Positions 7,944 to 17,327 of a stretch of DNA of 64,000 nt are shown here, piece by piece. The notes under the pieces are model-generated. The model saw only the letters and a program-made list of their open reading frames with translations. It was not told the DNA's origin and made no database searches. Positions within the stretch are counted from its first letter, which is position 1. The number at the start of each line of letters is the position of its first letter. The stretch comes from Lactonifactor sp. BIOML-A5. GTDB taxonomy: Bacteria; Bacillota; Clostridia; Lachnospirales; Lachnospiraceae. A program made the translations under genes and the position numbers. Location: the NCBI RefSeq assembly GCF_009677585.1, contig NZ_WKYV01000019.1:9942-73941 (forward strand), given 5' to 3'.

Positions 7944-9080
7944 GTGATGGAAAAGGTAGATTATAGAAAAGCTTACCAAAAAAAAGTAAGATTTGTCCGG
8001 GCAGAACTATACAGATTTCAGCCGCTGAAGCTGCCGAGGGAGTTCTGGGATTCTACAGGGGGACCGTTTGATACGGTTCCCGTGGATGCCTGGCTGATCT
8101 TGTACAACCAAAACGGTACGGCCGGGCAGTGTCCCTGCTCGGAAAGGATGAAGCAGTTTTTGAAGCTCATTACAGGAAATGGAGAAAAAAGCTATGAGGA
8201 CTGGTACCATATGCTCTACTGGGCAGTCCGAAACTGCGGTTTTTCAAGCGAAGCAGCACTGGAGCTGGGAAGACTGGATCTGGCTTTTCATGATATGATG
8301 GCAAAAGAAGAAAATCTTCCTCTCCACCGATTCCTGGGAGCTGACAGAGACTGGGTTGAAGTGTATGCCAGCGGATGCGGTACGAATCTGACAGACCGGG
8401 AGATGGAAGAGGAAATAAAATCTTATCAGGCTGGAGGGTACACCACGTTTAAGATGAAGTGTGCCGGTTCTTTTGGCACCTGTATTGACAGGGATGTGGA
8501 GCGTGTTCGGATGGTCCGCTCCCTGCTTGGCCGGGAGGCAAGGCTGGCCATAGATGTGAATCAGCTGTGGAATGCAGAGGAAGCGCTGAGATTTGCGGAC
8601 AAAGTGGAGAAGTTTGATATTGCCTGGTTTGAGGAGCCGGTTCATTCCTATGATATGACAGAGCTTGCCAAACTGACGAAACTGTCGCCGATTCCCATAG
8701 CTATGGGGGAGTCACCCAGATGCTATTATCCTATGGAATCCTATGTAAGGGCGGGAGTTGCTCAGCTGCAGCCGATTCCCAGCAATCTCAGCTCGGTGGA
8801 GGACTGGATGAAGACAAAGCGGCTGGCCGTGGAGCATAATCTGGAACTTACGTCCGGGGGATATTCCCATCTGACGGCTTCCTTTATCGCAACGGGCAGA
8901 CAAGAGGATATGGTGGAGTATCTGATTCCTGTTATGCAGCCATTTTACGAGATTATGGAACTAAGACCGGAGGAGAAGAACGGCAGGTTTTATCTTCCCC
9001 AGGAACCGGGAATTAGTATGTCCCCTGACATCCGGGGGCTTGAACGAAGCGGCATGCTGAGCGGTAAGGAGTATTTTTGA
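7944..9080 (+). CDS. Enolase-superfamily (mandelate racemase type) acid-sugar dehydratase
   Basis: A 378-residue MR/MLE-type enzyme. It would abstract a proton alpha to a carboxylate with Mg2+ and usually dehydrates an aldonate to a 2-keto-3-deoxy acid. The catalytic K-x-K is Lys170/Lys172 (FKMKCAG). Metal ligands are Asp204 (AIDVNQ), Glu230 (FEEPV) and Glu256 (MGES). A late His in YSHLTAS may be the other base. A GTG at 7944 is the best-spaced start behind GGAGG; the ATG at 7947 is the alternative. As last gene of the operon it probably acts after the two dehydrogenases. The substrate is unknown. Confidence 0.85.
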   Translation: MMEKVDYRKAYQKKVRFVRAELYRFQPLKLPREFWDSTGGPFDTVPVDAWLILYNQNGTAGQCPCSERMKQFLKLITGNGEKSYEDWYHMLYWAVRNCGFSSEAALELGRLDLAFHDMMAKEENLPLHRFLGADRDWVEVYASGCGTNLTDREMEEEIKSYQAGGYTTFKMKCAGSFGTCIDRDVERVRMVRSLLGREARLAIDVNQLWNAEEALRFADKVEKFDIAWFEEPVHSYDMTELAKLTKLSPIPIAMGESPRCYYPMESYVRAGVAQLQPIPSNLSSVEDWMKTKRLAVEHNLELTSGGYSHLTASFIATGRQEDMVEYLIPVMQPFYEIMELRPEEKNGRFYLPQEPGISMSPDIRGLERSGMLSGKEYF

Positions 9081-9134
9081 TATAAGCCTGAACTAGAAAA
9101 TATTTATAGTGGCATAGAATGTGGGCACACAGAT

Positions 9135-9186
9135 GAGGCTGCCTGACAGAAAAAGGAGGATTTGTTTTTCTGTCAGGCTGTGCCTC
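9135..9186. terminator. Long hairpin between the sugar-acid operon and YesM
   Basis: GCCTGACAGAAAAA pairs perfectly with TTTTTCTGTCAGGC, extended outward by GAGGC/GCCTC across a small bulge. T-runs inside the stem are present on both strands, but no T-run follows it. It probably ends the operon transcript, or it may be an RNA structure in the YesM leader. Confidence 0.55.
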
Positions 9187-9229
9187 TATTTGGCGTTTTC
9201 GGACAAAAGAGGTCAGGAGGAGAACACTG

Positions 9230-11002
9230 ATGAAAAGATGGATGGAATGGTTTCAGAACCATTCGCTGCGTTTTAAAATGGTGGTGCTGCTGTTTGCGGT
9301 AGTGGTTGTACTTCAGGTGTTTAACGGGCTTGTATTTACCTCTATTGTGTCAAATAAATTTGAGGAGAATATATCGGAGTCAAATTTAAAAACGGTGCAG
9401 CAGATGGCTATTAATCTGAACCAGGCCATGGAGGATATTGTAGATGAGATGGTTCCCATACGGGACGAGGTGCTCAGCCGGCAGATTCTCAATGACGGAG
9501 AAGAGGATTCCAACGATTATATCAGCCAGTATATAGTATATCAGGGAATGTTTAATCAACTCATAGCAGCAGATAATAACTATCAGTTCATAAATTCCAT
9601 GCTGATTCTCAACGGCAGCCAGAACTATACCTTTGTACTGGACGAGTATCTCAAGCTCAACGGGGAGCCCCTTTTTGAGAAAATTCTTAAAGACAACAAG
9701 ATGACAAAGCAATGTCAGTGGGGAGCGCCTGTTCCGGACAGCTACTTTTTTTCTAGAGATAAGGAACAGGTAATCAGTATCATAATGCCGGTTTACAGAT
9801 ACGGGGAGGTAAAAAGTATGCTGATTGTAAATCTCAGAGAGGAGGCAATCCGCAAATATCTGGAGAAGCTTGGAGGGGGCGACAGTACACTGATGCTTCA
9901 ATTTGACAGAGATAATGCAGTGTTTGGACAGCCTGAACAGTGGGAAAGATTTACCCCTGAGGAGCAGAAGACATTGATGAAGTTTGAAGGCTGGGAGGAA
10001 GTAGAGGAGATTGGCAGCAGCGTTGCTATGAGCAGCCTGCTGTCCGTGAACCAGTGGAAGATTTCTATGGTTACAGCCAAAAGCAGTATCAGCAGCAGTG
10101 CAAAGGTACTCTCGCAGTATATTATTGTAATCATATTTACCACAGGGATCGTGCTTTTTGTGTGCGTATCCTATATTGTATTTATTGTTACGAAGCCAAT
10201 CAAAAAAATGACGGAAACCATAGAGGCGAACCGGCATACCAGGCAGATCACCCATCGCTTTCACCCCAGATACAGAGATGAGGTAGGGGTGCTTGCAGCA
10301 GCATACAATCAGCTGATGGATGAGATTCAGCAGCTGATGGCGGATATTGAAAAAGAGCAGATACAAAGCCGGAAGAATTATGTGAAAATGCTGCAGATGC
10401 AGATAAAGCCGCATTTCTTATATAATACTCTGGAGGCAGCCAAATTCCTGGTGGAGATGGGGGACCCCAACGGAATTGAAATGCTTACTACGGTAGGAAA
10501 ATTTTACAAACTAAGTCTCAGCGGAATCTATGATCAGGTAACCATCCGGGAGGAGACAGAACATCTGACTTGTTATCTCCAGATTCTCAAACTCAGGTAC
10601 AATTCGAAATATGAGTATTCCGTAGAGGTGGATGAAAAAATCATGGAGAATGAAATTATCAAGTTTTCCCTTCAGCCGCTGGTGGAAAATGCAGTATACC
10701 ATGGGATCAAGCGGCAGAGAAAAAAGGGATTTATTAAAGTCCTGGGGTATCAGGAAGAGAATATGATTGTTCTTGCAGTATGGGACAATGGTGCGGGAAT
10801 AGAAAAAGAGAAGCTGGAAGCACTTCAAAAGAAACTCGGATTTGCGGAGAATATTCAGACGGCGGACCACATTGGGGTCATGAATGTACACCAGAGAATC
10901 CGGATGCAGTATGGAGAACCCTACGGGCTTTCCATCAGCAGTGAAGAAGGGGTATTTACAAGAGCGGAAGTAAGGCTTCCTGTGAGAAAAATGCGGGATT
11001 GA
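9230..11002 (+). CDS. YesM-type sensor histidine kinase
   Basis: A 590-residue membrane sensor kinase. It has an N-terminal helix (about residues 16-36), a large extracellular Cache-like sensor, a second helix near 300-320, then HAMP. The His_kinase domain carries QIKPHFLYN with His395 as the phosphorylated residue. The ATPase has N-box LVENAVYHG (Asn487) and G-box DNGAGI. Kinases of this family sense external carbohydrate, often through a binding protein. It is followed directly by its YesN regulator and sits behind the sugar-acid operon, which it probably controls. Confidence 0.93.
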   Translation: MKRWMEWFQNHSLRFKMVVLLFAVVVVLQVFNGLVFTSIVSNKFEENISESNLKTVQQMAINLNQAMEDIVDEMVPIRDEVLSRQILNDGEEDSNDYISQYIVYQGMFNQLIAADNNYQFINSMLILNGSQNYTFVLDEYLKLNGEPLFEKILKDNKMTKQCQWGAPVPDSYFFSRDKEQVISIIMPVYRYGEVKSMLIVNLREEAIRKYLEKLGGGDSTLMLQFDRDNAVFGQPEQWERFTPEEQKTLMKFEGWEEVEEIGSSVAMSSLLSVNQWKISMVTAKSSISSSAKVLSQYIIVIIFTTGIVLFVCVSYIVFIVTKPIKKMTETIEANRHTRQITHRFHPRYRDEVGVLAAAYNQLMDEIQQLMADIEKEQIQSRKNYVKMLQMQIKPHFLYNTLEAAKFLVEMGDPNGIEMLTTVGKFYKLSLSGIYDQVTIREETEHLTCYLQILKLRYNSKYEYSVEVDEKIMENEIIKFSLQPLVENAVYHGIKRQRKKGFIKVLGYQEENMIVLAVWDNGAGIEKEKLEALQKKLGFAENIQTADHIGVMNVHQRIRMQYGEPYGLSISSEEGVFTRAEVRLPVRKMRD

Positions 11003-11016
11003 AAGGGGTGGCGGGC

Positions 11017-12618
11017 ATGTATAAACTTTTAATTGCAGATGATGATGAGATCATCTGCAGAGGATTGGGGACTTGTATTCCTTGGGAGGAGAATAATATT
11101 GAGATAACGGGGCTCGTCTATGACGGAGAGATGGCTCTGGAGTGTGTGGAGCGTGAGAAACCGGATATTGTGATTGTTGATATTAATATGCCCTTTATGG
11201 ATGGGATTGAGTTTTCTTATGCTGTGAGGCAAAACTATCCTGAGATAAAAATAATAATGCTGACGGCATACAAAGAATTCGCGTATGCACAGAAGGCAGT
11301 CAAACTTCAGGTGTTTGAATATCTCACAAAGCCTTTTACCAATGAGGAAGTGCTGGAGGCTGTGAGGCGTGCGGCAGATGCATTGGAGGAAGAGAGAAAT
11401 TACCGAAGCAGGATACAGAGAAACCTGGGGATGATTCAGGAAAAGAATCTGGAGGAGCTGACTCTCTACGGGACTGTAGAAGAAGAGACTATAAAAAACA
11501 GCGGAATCTGTTCCCCTGAAAATTATTTCCAGGCGGTTATCTTGTATCTGAGAAGGATACCCGGTGAAAAAGAGGGCGGAAAACATGCATTGATTGAGGA
11601 TGAGGTGGCGCTGCGCATGGCGGCCGATAAGCTGCGGACACTGATAAGCAGGGAGAAAGACTGCAGCCTGTTCCTGCAAAGCAACCGGATTGTATTAGTA
11701 TTCGAATATAAGGACAGAAACGCAGGCAAAAAAGTTAGAGAACGCATTACCGGGATAATGGGGGAAATTGCTAAAGAGGATACTGTATTTCTTGCAGGAG
11801 GCGTTGGCAGGGTATGTCATGGCGCTGAGAGACTGCCGTCCTCTTACCAGGAAGCGGTCTACGCATTGGAGCAGCGGTATGGCTATGGAAACCGGAGCGT
11901 CATTCTGTACACGGAGGTTCAGGGCAAGGCGGCGGAGTATGACGTGGAACTTCCCGCTGTCAGAAAAAGGCTGCAGGAGGGCGTGCAGCAGCGAAGTTCG
12001 GAAAAAATACGTCAGGAAGTGGAATGCTTGTTTCAGAAATTAAAAAGAACAGAGAGGGCAAACTTGCCGTCAGTACAGTTCCTGCTTGTAGAGCTTCTGC
12101 GGTTTTGCTGGGAAATGACGGAAGAGGGAGAGTTGTATGAAACCTTTCTGAAACAGTATGGACAGCTGTTCTCCAGGATGATAGCCGCCAGGAATCTGTG
12201 GGAACTAAGAGAAGCGGCAGATATGTATTTTAATAATTTATACAGCTATTTAGACGCTCAGAATACTACAGACATAGAAAAACGGGTAAACCAGGCAGTA
12301 GAATTTATTAAAGAGAACTTTCCGGATCCGGATCTAAATTTGAATGATGTGGCCAGACATGTGAACCTGAGCGCCAGCTATCTTGGCAATTCGATCAAAA
12401 AGTATAAGAAAACGTCGTATGTCAGTCTGCTAAACCAAATCCGCATTGACAATGCCAAAAAGCTGCTGGCAAGACCGGACATTAAAACCTATGAGGTGGC
12501 ATTTCTGGTGGGATTCAATTCTTCCCAATACTTTAGCAGCAGCTTTAAAAAGAGTACGGGAATGACTCCCGGGGCGTACCGGGAGAGTGCGTTTGCAAAG
12601 CAGAATGGTGTTGGGTAG
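11017..12618 (+). CDS. YesN-type response regulator with AraC DNA-binding domain
   Basis: A 533-residue regulator. The receiver domain has the acidic pocket DDD at residues 8-10, phospho-acceptor Asp55 (VIVDINMPFMDG) and Lys in YLTKPF. A long middle segment follows, then two C-terminal AraC helix-turn-helix motifs (LNDVARHVNLSASYLG and YEVAFLVGFNSSQYFS). The frame is open from TTG 10999, but ATG 11017 fits the family start MYKLLIADDDE and the AAGGGGTGG ribosome site. It is the partner of the YesM gene just upstream. Candidate binding sites are the 23-bp-spaced repeats at 1640-1674. Confidence 0.93.
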   Translation: MYKLLIADDDEIICRGLGTCIPWEENNIEITGLVYDGEMALECVEREKPDIVIVDINMPFMDGIEFSYAVRQNYPEIKIIMLTAYKEFAYAQKAVKLQVFEYLTKPFTNEEVLEAVRRAADALEEERNYRSRIQRNLGMIQEKNLEELTLYGTVEEETIKNSGICSPENYFQAVILYLRRIPGEKEGGKHALIEDEVALRMAADKLRTLISREKDCSLFLQSNRIVLVFEYKDRNAGKKVRERITGIMGEIAKEDTVFLAGGVGRVCHGAERLPSSYQEAVYALEQRYGYGNRSVILYTEVQGKAAEYDVELPAVRKRLQEGVQQRSSEKIRQEVECLFQKLKRTERANLPSVQFLLVELLRFCWEMTEEGELYETFLKQYGQLFSRMIAARNLWELREAADMYFNNLYSYLDAQNTTDIEKRVNQAVEFIKENFPDPDLNLNDVARHVNLSASYLGNSIKKYKKTSYVSLLNQIRIDNAKKLLARPDIKTYEVAFLVGFNSSQYFSSSFKKSTGMTPGAYRESAFAKQNGVG

Positions 12619-12775
12619 TTGGTTGAGATCTGCATATTTGCTTATGGAATCGTATACTATAATGAAATTAAGCGCCACGGAGAAGGGGGGAAAGACATTG
12701 GGGAGGACTAAGAAAGTACTCATGCGGTAAGGACTTCCGAATATAATAGTAAAAAGCAGTTTGGGAGTATTTGTT

Positions 12776-13249
12776 GTGAAAAAAATACAGTGGAAGCCTC
12801 TGCTTGGAAGCCTGCTTATCAGTCTTGGCACAGGGGCGGTCTCAGCATTTCTTGCTTCGGATAGTATGGAGAAGTACAGCAGTCTTTATAAGCCTCCCCT
12901 TGCCCCTCCGGGATGGGCATTTCCGGTGGTGTGGAATATTTTGTTTATACTTATGGGGGTTGCCGCCTATATCATTTATGAGTCCGATGCACCCGGAAAA
13001 GCGCAGGCTTTAAAACTCTACGGAGTGCAGCTTCTGGTAAATGCCTTCTGGTCTGTAATTTTTTTCAGGTTTGATGCATACTTTCTGGCATTTGCATGGC
13101 TGCTCCTGCTTTGGTACCTTGTCTATCTGACGATAAAGCAGTTTAAGGATATCAATGAGACAGCTGCACGATTATTGATCCCCTATCTTGTGTGGCTTAC
13201 ATTTGCCGGGTATCTGAACCTTGCCATAGCGGTACATTATATTTTTTGA
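12776..13249 (+). CDS. tspO: TspO/MBR family tryptophan-rich membrane protein
   Basis: A 157-residue protein with five predicted membrane helices. The TspO signatures YKPPLAPPGWAFPVVWNILF and NAFWSVIFFRF are present. Family members bind porphyrins and related ligands and have been linked to stress and tetrapyrrole handling, but the role in Clostridia is unsettled. GTG 12776 lies eight bases after GGGAG; TTG 12761 is in frame but has no ribosome site. The 157-base gap before it has a TATAAT near 12660 and nothing else clear. Confidence 0.88.
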   Translation: MKKIQWKPLLGSLLISLGTGAVSAFLASDSMEKYSSLYKPPLAPPGWAFPVVWNILFILMGVAAYIIYESDAPGKAQALKLYGVQLLVNAFWSVIFFRFDAYFLAFAWLLLLWYLVYLTIKQFKDINETAARLLIPYLVWLTFAGYLNLAIAVHYIF

Positions 13250-13316
13250 CCTATCAGGTATAGATTAAAAAAAATATGCTGATACTAAAAGAAAAAGGCA
13301 GAAAGAAGGTACTCCT

Positions 13317-13748
13317 ATGGAAGAACATACAAAAAAACTCCTGGAGGAATGTAATTCCGGCTGCAAAATGGCTGTGAACAGTATGGACCAGGTCAGTGAA
13401 TATATCGAGGACGAGAAGCTGAGCCAGGTAGTTGGGGTTTACCGGGATAAGCATAAAAAAATTGAGGACAAATCCTCAGAACTTCTGCAGAGATATGGAG
13501 AGACGGGCAAGGAGCCTGGAGCTGCAGCCTCTGTATTCTCCTGGTTTACCACAGAGATAAAGCTGATGCTTAAGGATGACAGAAACCAGATTGCCAAGCT
13601 TCTGATGGATGGCTGTAATATGGGGATTCAGTCTATCAGCGAAGACAGAAACAAGTATAGCGGCGCATCGAAAGAGAGCATGGATCTGGCAAATGAACTG
13701 GTGGGCATTGAAGGGGATTTCATGTGGGAATTAAAATATTTTTTATAA
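13317..13748 (+). CDS. Small helical protein, DUF2383/ferritin-like
   Basis: 143 residues, predicted almost entirely alpha-helical, cytosolic. Heptad-like helices and the layout resemble the DUF2383/ferritin-like four-helix bundles common in Clostridia, including stretches such as FSWFTTEIKLMLKDDRNQIA. No di-iron ligand set can be assigned with confidence. It stands alone between tspO and a terminator. Function is unknown. Confidence 0.7.
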   Translation: MEEHTKKLLEECNSGCKMAVNSMDQVSEYIEDEKLSQVVGVYRDKHKKIEDKSSELLQRYGETGKEPGAAASVFSWFTTEIKLMLKDDRNQIAKLLMDGCNMGIQSISEDRNKYSGASKESMDLANELVGIEGDFMWELKYFL

Positions 13749-13773
13749 AATAGACAATAAATAAAGAAATGAC

Positions 13774-13804
13774 AAAGCCTTGAAGGGATTCAGGGCTTTT
13801 TTCT
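13774..13804 (+). terminator. Rho-independent terminator
   Basis: AAAGCCTTGAA pairs with TTCAGGGCTTT, with a GGGA loop and a T6 tail. It ends the transcript of the small helical protein. Confidence 0.88.
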
Positions 13805-13836
13805 TTGGAAATAATTGGATAATAATTCATAATACA

Positions 13837-13865
13837 TTGCCGAAATTATGTGATAAAATTAATAT
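13837..13865 (+). promoter_or_regulatory. Promoter for the second YesN-YesM pair
   Basis: TTGCCG and TAATAT are separated by 17 bases. This lies about 65 bases before the YesN start and just after the preceding terminator. Confidence 0.55.
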
Positions 13866-13929
13866 AGTTAACAGAAAAGTTTGGTAAGAAGTTACCACAG
13901 AAAAGTACATAGGATGGGCGGGACTTAAT

Positions 13930-15552
13930 ATGTTAAAAATAGTAGTTGTTGATGATGAAGAGATCATCTGTGATTTAATCTGTGCTTTAATTGACTGGGA
14001 AAAATATCAGATGCAGCTGCTGGGCTGTGTGTATGACGGAGAGGAAGCCTTTGAGGTCATCTGCGATAAGCGACCGGATGTAGTAATAACGGATATTCGT
14101 ATGCCTGGGATGGACGGATTGGAGATGATAAAAAAGGCAAGAGAGGAGAAGATAGAGGCTCAGTTCCTGATTTTAAGCGGCTATAAAGATTTCTCTTATG
14201 CACAGGAAGCTATCCGATTAGGAGCTGCTGCCTATTTGCTGAAACCCATCGAAGAAGAGGAACTTCTGAATACCCTCTTGAAGATTCAGGAGAAAAATGA
14301 AATTGCAATGGAGCAGTCAAAGGAGAAGCAGGCGCTGAACCAGCAGCTTGTGGACAGCAGGCATAGGCTGTGGCATCAGTTTTTGACGGATTTTCTGGAA
14401 GGAAGAGAGACTGCAAAGTATGGACTGAAGGAAGTAACAGAAGAAGAGATTAACAGGGTGTTTGGACCAAAATTTTGCGGGGGCCTGTACCGGGCAGCGG
14501 TGTTAAGATGGGATAATCCATACGGAAGCATCACAGAGGAGGAGTCCAGGTATCTTACCGGAAAGTGTATCGACTTTTTTTGCACCTGCCTTCCTGAGTC
14601 AATGGTTTGGTATGCCGCAGAAACGAAGGAATGCCAATTGGTGCTTTTAAACGGTACAGAGGAGGAAACGGGGCAGGAAGTTTGGACTGCATTTCATAAA
14701 ATGCAGGCTTACGCCTCTGCGCTCAATGAGGGCGTGGTGACCGCAGGACTCAGTCGTACTGCACAGGTACCGGCCATGGTGCCTGCTTTGGCAAAAGAGG
14801 CGGAGAAGGCCTGCAGCATGCGGATTCTAAAAGGGTGCGGGAAGATATTGGAATATGATGCAGCTGCATTCTCCCCTTGCAAGGTGGAGGAGCTTCTGAG
14901 TATGAAAAAGGCGAAGGAGCTGCAGGAGCGTCTGGAACTTATGGATTGGGAACAGATGAAAGATGCAGCAAGGGAGCTTTATGAAAATATACCGGGAGAG
15001 GCGGATCCGGATGTGTACTATCAGCTGCATCTGAGAATTCTGACAGAGGTACTTCAGGGTTTGAGCTATCTGGGAGCAGAGGTGGCGGATATGCGCGGGC
15101 TTATAGAGCGAATGTGCAGAGAACTGCGCTGCTGCAGCAGTATCGCTCAGATTATCAGAAAGACGAACGGGCAGATACAGGAAATTCTATTGTCCTGCAA
15201 AGAACAGTCCGTCTTAAAGGAGAACCGTCTGGCCAACATTGCAAAAGAGTACATCAGAAAGAATTATAATAAAGATATCCGTCTGGCGGATGTGGCGGAA
15301 CAGGTCTATTTGAGCCCAACCTATTTCAGCGCTATTTTTAAAAGGGAAACAGGAATGAATTTTAATGAGTATTTGACAGAATACCGGATAGAAATGGCCA
15401 AGGAGTTTTTAAAGAATCTGGAATACAAAGTGACTGAGGTGGGAGAGCAGGTAGGGTATGAGGATTCCAAATATTTCAGCAAAATATTTCGGAAAATGGT
15501 GGGGATATCCCCCAGGGATTACAGAAAGTTATATATGCGGGATAAGATATGA
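13930..15552 (+). CDS. YesN-type response regulator with AraC domain (second)
   Basis: 540 residues: receiver domain (acidic DDEE at 8-11, phospho-acceptor Asp55 in VITDIRMPGMDG, Lys in YLLKPI), a variable middle, then two AraC helix-turn-helix motifs (LADVAEQVYLSPTYFS and VTEVGEQVGYEDSKYFS). Its last four bases overlap the YesM-type kinase that follows. This order, regulator then kinase, is the reverse of the pair at 9230-12618. It probably controls the RbsABC-type operon starting at 17328. Confidence 0.93.
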   Translation: MLKIVVVDDEEIICDLICALIDWEKYQMQLLGCVYDGEEAFEVICDKRPDVVITDIRMPGMDGLEMIKKAREEKIEAQFLILSGYKDFSYAQEAIRLGAAAYLLKPIEEEELLNTLLKIQEKNEIAMEQSKEKQALNQQLVDSRHRLWHQFLTDFLEGRETAKYGLKEVTEEEINRVFGPKFCGGLYRAAVLRWDNPYGSITEEESRYLTGKCIDFFCTCLPESMVWYAAETKECQLVLLNGTEEETGQEVWTAFHKMQAYASALNEGVVTAGLSRTAQVPAMVPALAKEAEKACSMRILKGCGKILEYDAAAFSPCKVEELLSMKKAKELQERLELMDWEQMKDAARELYENIPGEADPDVYYQLHLRILTEVLQGLSYLGAEVADMRGLIERMCRELRCCSSIAQIIRKTNGQIQEILLSCKEQSVLKENRLANIAKEYIRKNYNKDIRLADVAEQVYLSPTYFSAIFKRETGMNFNEYLTEYRIEMAKEFLKNLEYKVTEVGEQVGYEDSKYFSKIFRKMVGISPRDYRKLYMRDKI

Positions 15553-17246
15553 AAATGGTAAATAAAATCAGAACCTGGTACCGAAAAAGGAAAGAATATT
15601 ATCATGTGCAGGCAGGGCTTAGGGGGATTCTGCTTGGGTGGGGTTTTTGCATGATACTGCTGATCACGGGGTTTGCACTGGCTGCGTTTCAGATTGCTGC
15701 CCGGGAGGCCCGGAGGGAGAAAAACAGTGCATATGAGACAATGGTTTCCTACGTGACCGGTGAAATAGAGAAGAAATGTGCACTTCTCAGCGGACTGGCA
15801 GAAGAGGCCGCAGAGATTCCACGGGAGCACAGGGAGGAACTGGTTCAGGCCTTTGAGGGGATGGATGGACTGGCAGTCTGGGAAAATGGGGAAATCGCCT
15901 GTTTTCCAAGAGAAGAAGCACTGTTTTTGGGATTTCTGGAGAGTCATAAAGGACAGTTGACAGATCCCGGGAACGGACAGAAGCTATTGATGGGAACCAG
16001 CAGCAGTTCTCGGTACCGTGTGGGAAATCTTCAGCTGGGGTGGATACATTCGGAGGCGGAGAAAAACATTATGGTCTCCAGTACCCTGGAGGTTTCCATG
16101 GATTCCGCCTGTGAATTTTACATATATAGTCCGGACAGCAACATGGTATATCCTCAGGGATACCTAAGGCCCGATTTTTCCGAGGTAAAAGCAAAACTTA
16201 GGGGAAGCTACCAGGGCAAAGCAATCCGGATTCCGTCTTACACGGTATTTCTGCAGAAGAGCAGCACCTATGGTTTTTATGGGCTTCTCTGTGTGAGAAA
16301 CGAAAAGCTGGAAACAGAATTTACCGGCTATCTATGGCTGCTGGGAACCTCGGTCGGTATACTTCTGATTCTACTGCTGGGTACGTTTGTGATCTTTAAA
16401 AAGAAGGTATATAATCCTGTGATACATGTGGAACATGCGATTAACGGGATTCTTAACGGCAATCAGGGACTGGAAGTAGAGATTGACGATTCCAGTGAGC
16501 TGGCCTCTGCGGGGAGGGCTGTTAATTCAATGATAACCCATGTTGAGAATCTGACTTCCAGGGAGTACCAGTCAGAGATACTGAAGCGCCAGGCGGAGCT
16601 GAATGCACTTCAGAATCAGATCAATCCTCATTTTCTGTACAACACCCTTGAGTCAATCCGTGGTCTGGCTTTGCGGGAGGGGTCGAAAAATGCTGCTAAT
16701 ATGACAAAAGCATTGGCAAATCTCTTTCGGTATAACATTGATAACCGGAGTCTTACCGTTACTCTGCAGGAAGAGCTGACAAATATTGATAATTATTTCG
16801 TGATACAGAAGTACAGGTTTTCCAATAAGATCCGGCTTGTGACATATATTGACGAAGAGAATCCCCAGCTGAGACAGTATCAGGTGCCCCATATGGTGCT
16901 GCAGCCTATAGTAGAAAACGCAGTATGTCATGGACTGGAGACAAAGCGGGGAGGAGGAACCATTGTCATCATGGTTATGGCAACAGAGAGCAGGCTGATT
17001 ATTACAGTCAGTGACGACGGCCTGGGGATGGATGAGAAAACCCTGGACCGGATTGAAGAACAGCTTCAGAGGGGCTACACCTCCGGCAGAGCCGGAGAGC
17101 GGACGGGTATTGCTCTGTACAATGTAAATGAGAGAATTCGTATACTCCATGGGGAGGATTACGGGATTCATGTGCACAGCACAAAGGGGATCGGCACAGA
17201 AGTAGAGGTGGTTTTGCCTCTGATCTGTCAGGAGTCAAAATCATAA
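15549..17246 (+). CDS. YesM-type sensor histidine kinase (second)
   Basis: 565-residue membrane kinase with a first helix around residues 35-57, an extracellular sensor of about 220 residues, a second helix near 260-280, HAMP, and a His_kinase domain with QINPHFLYN (His361). The ATPase has LQPIVENAVCHG and DDGLGM. It is translationally coupled to its regulator by a four-base overlap and is followed by a terminator, so the pair forms its own transcript ahead of the RbsABC-type operon. Confidence 0.93.
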   Translation: MKMVNKIRTWYRKRKEYYHVQAGLRGILLGWGFCMILLITGFALAAFQIAAREARREKNSAYETMVSYVTGEIEKKCALLSGLAEEAAEIPREHREELVQAFEGMDGLAVWENGEIACFPREEALFLGFLESHKGQLTDPGNGQKLLMGTSSSSRYRVGNLQLGWIHSEAEKNIMVSSTLEVSMDSACEFYIYSPDSNMVYPQGYLRPDFSEVKAKLRGSYQGKAIRIPSYTVFLQKSSTYGFYGLLCVRNEKLETEFTGYLWLLGTSVGILLILLLGTFVIFKKKVYNPVIHVEHAINGILNGNQGLEVEIDDSSELASAGRAVNSMITHVENLTSREYQSEILKRQAELNALQNQINPHFLYNTLESIRGLALREGSKNAANMTKALANLFRYNIDNRSLTVTLQEELTNIDNYFVIQKYRFSNKIRLVTYIDEENPQLRQYQVPHMVLQPIVENAVCHGLETKRGGGTIVIMVMATESRLIITVSDDGLGMDEKTLDRIEEQLQRGYTSGRAGERTGIALYNVNERIRILHGEDYGIHVHSTKGIGTEVEVVLPLICQESKS

Positions 17247-17264
17247 AAAAGAACACCTTTTCAT

Positions 17265-17300
17265 AAGGCGGTCTGTTTTTTAAAATAGACCGTCTTTTTA
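17265..17300 (+). terminator. Rho-independent terminator after YesM
   Basis: GCGGTCTGTTTT pairs with AAAATAGACCGTC, followed by T5. It separates the two-component pair from the transport operon. Confidence 0.82.
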
Positions 17301-17327
17301 TAATTAAAATATAACCGGAGGATAAAA

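Noticed and set aside
9386..10414. A 342-codon open frame on the minus strand
   Set aside because: It is antisense to the YesM kinase, which has clear domains. The translated protein is rich in His, Leu and Cys with no recognisable motif.
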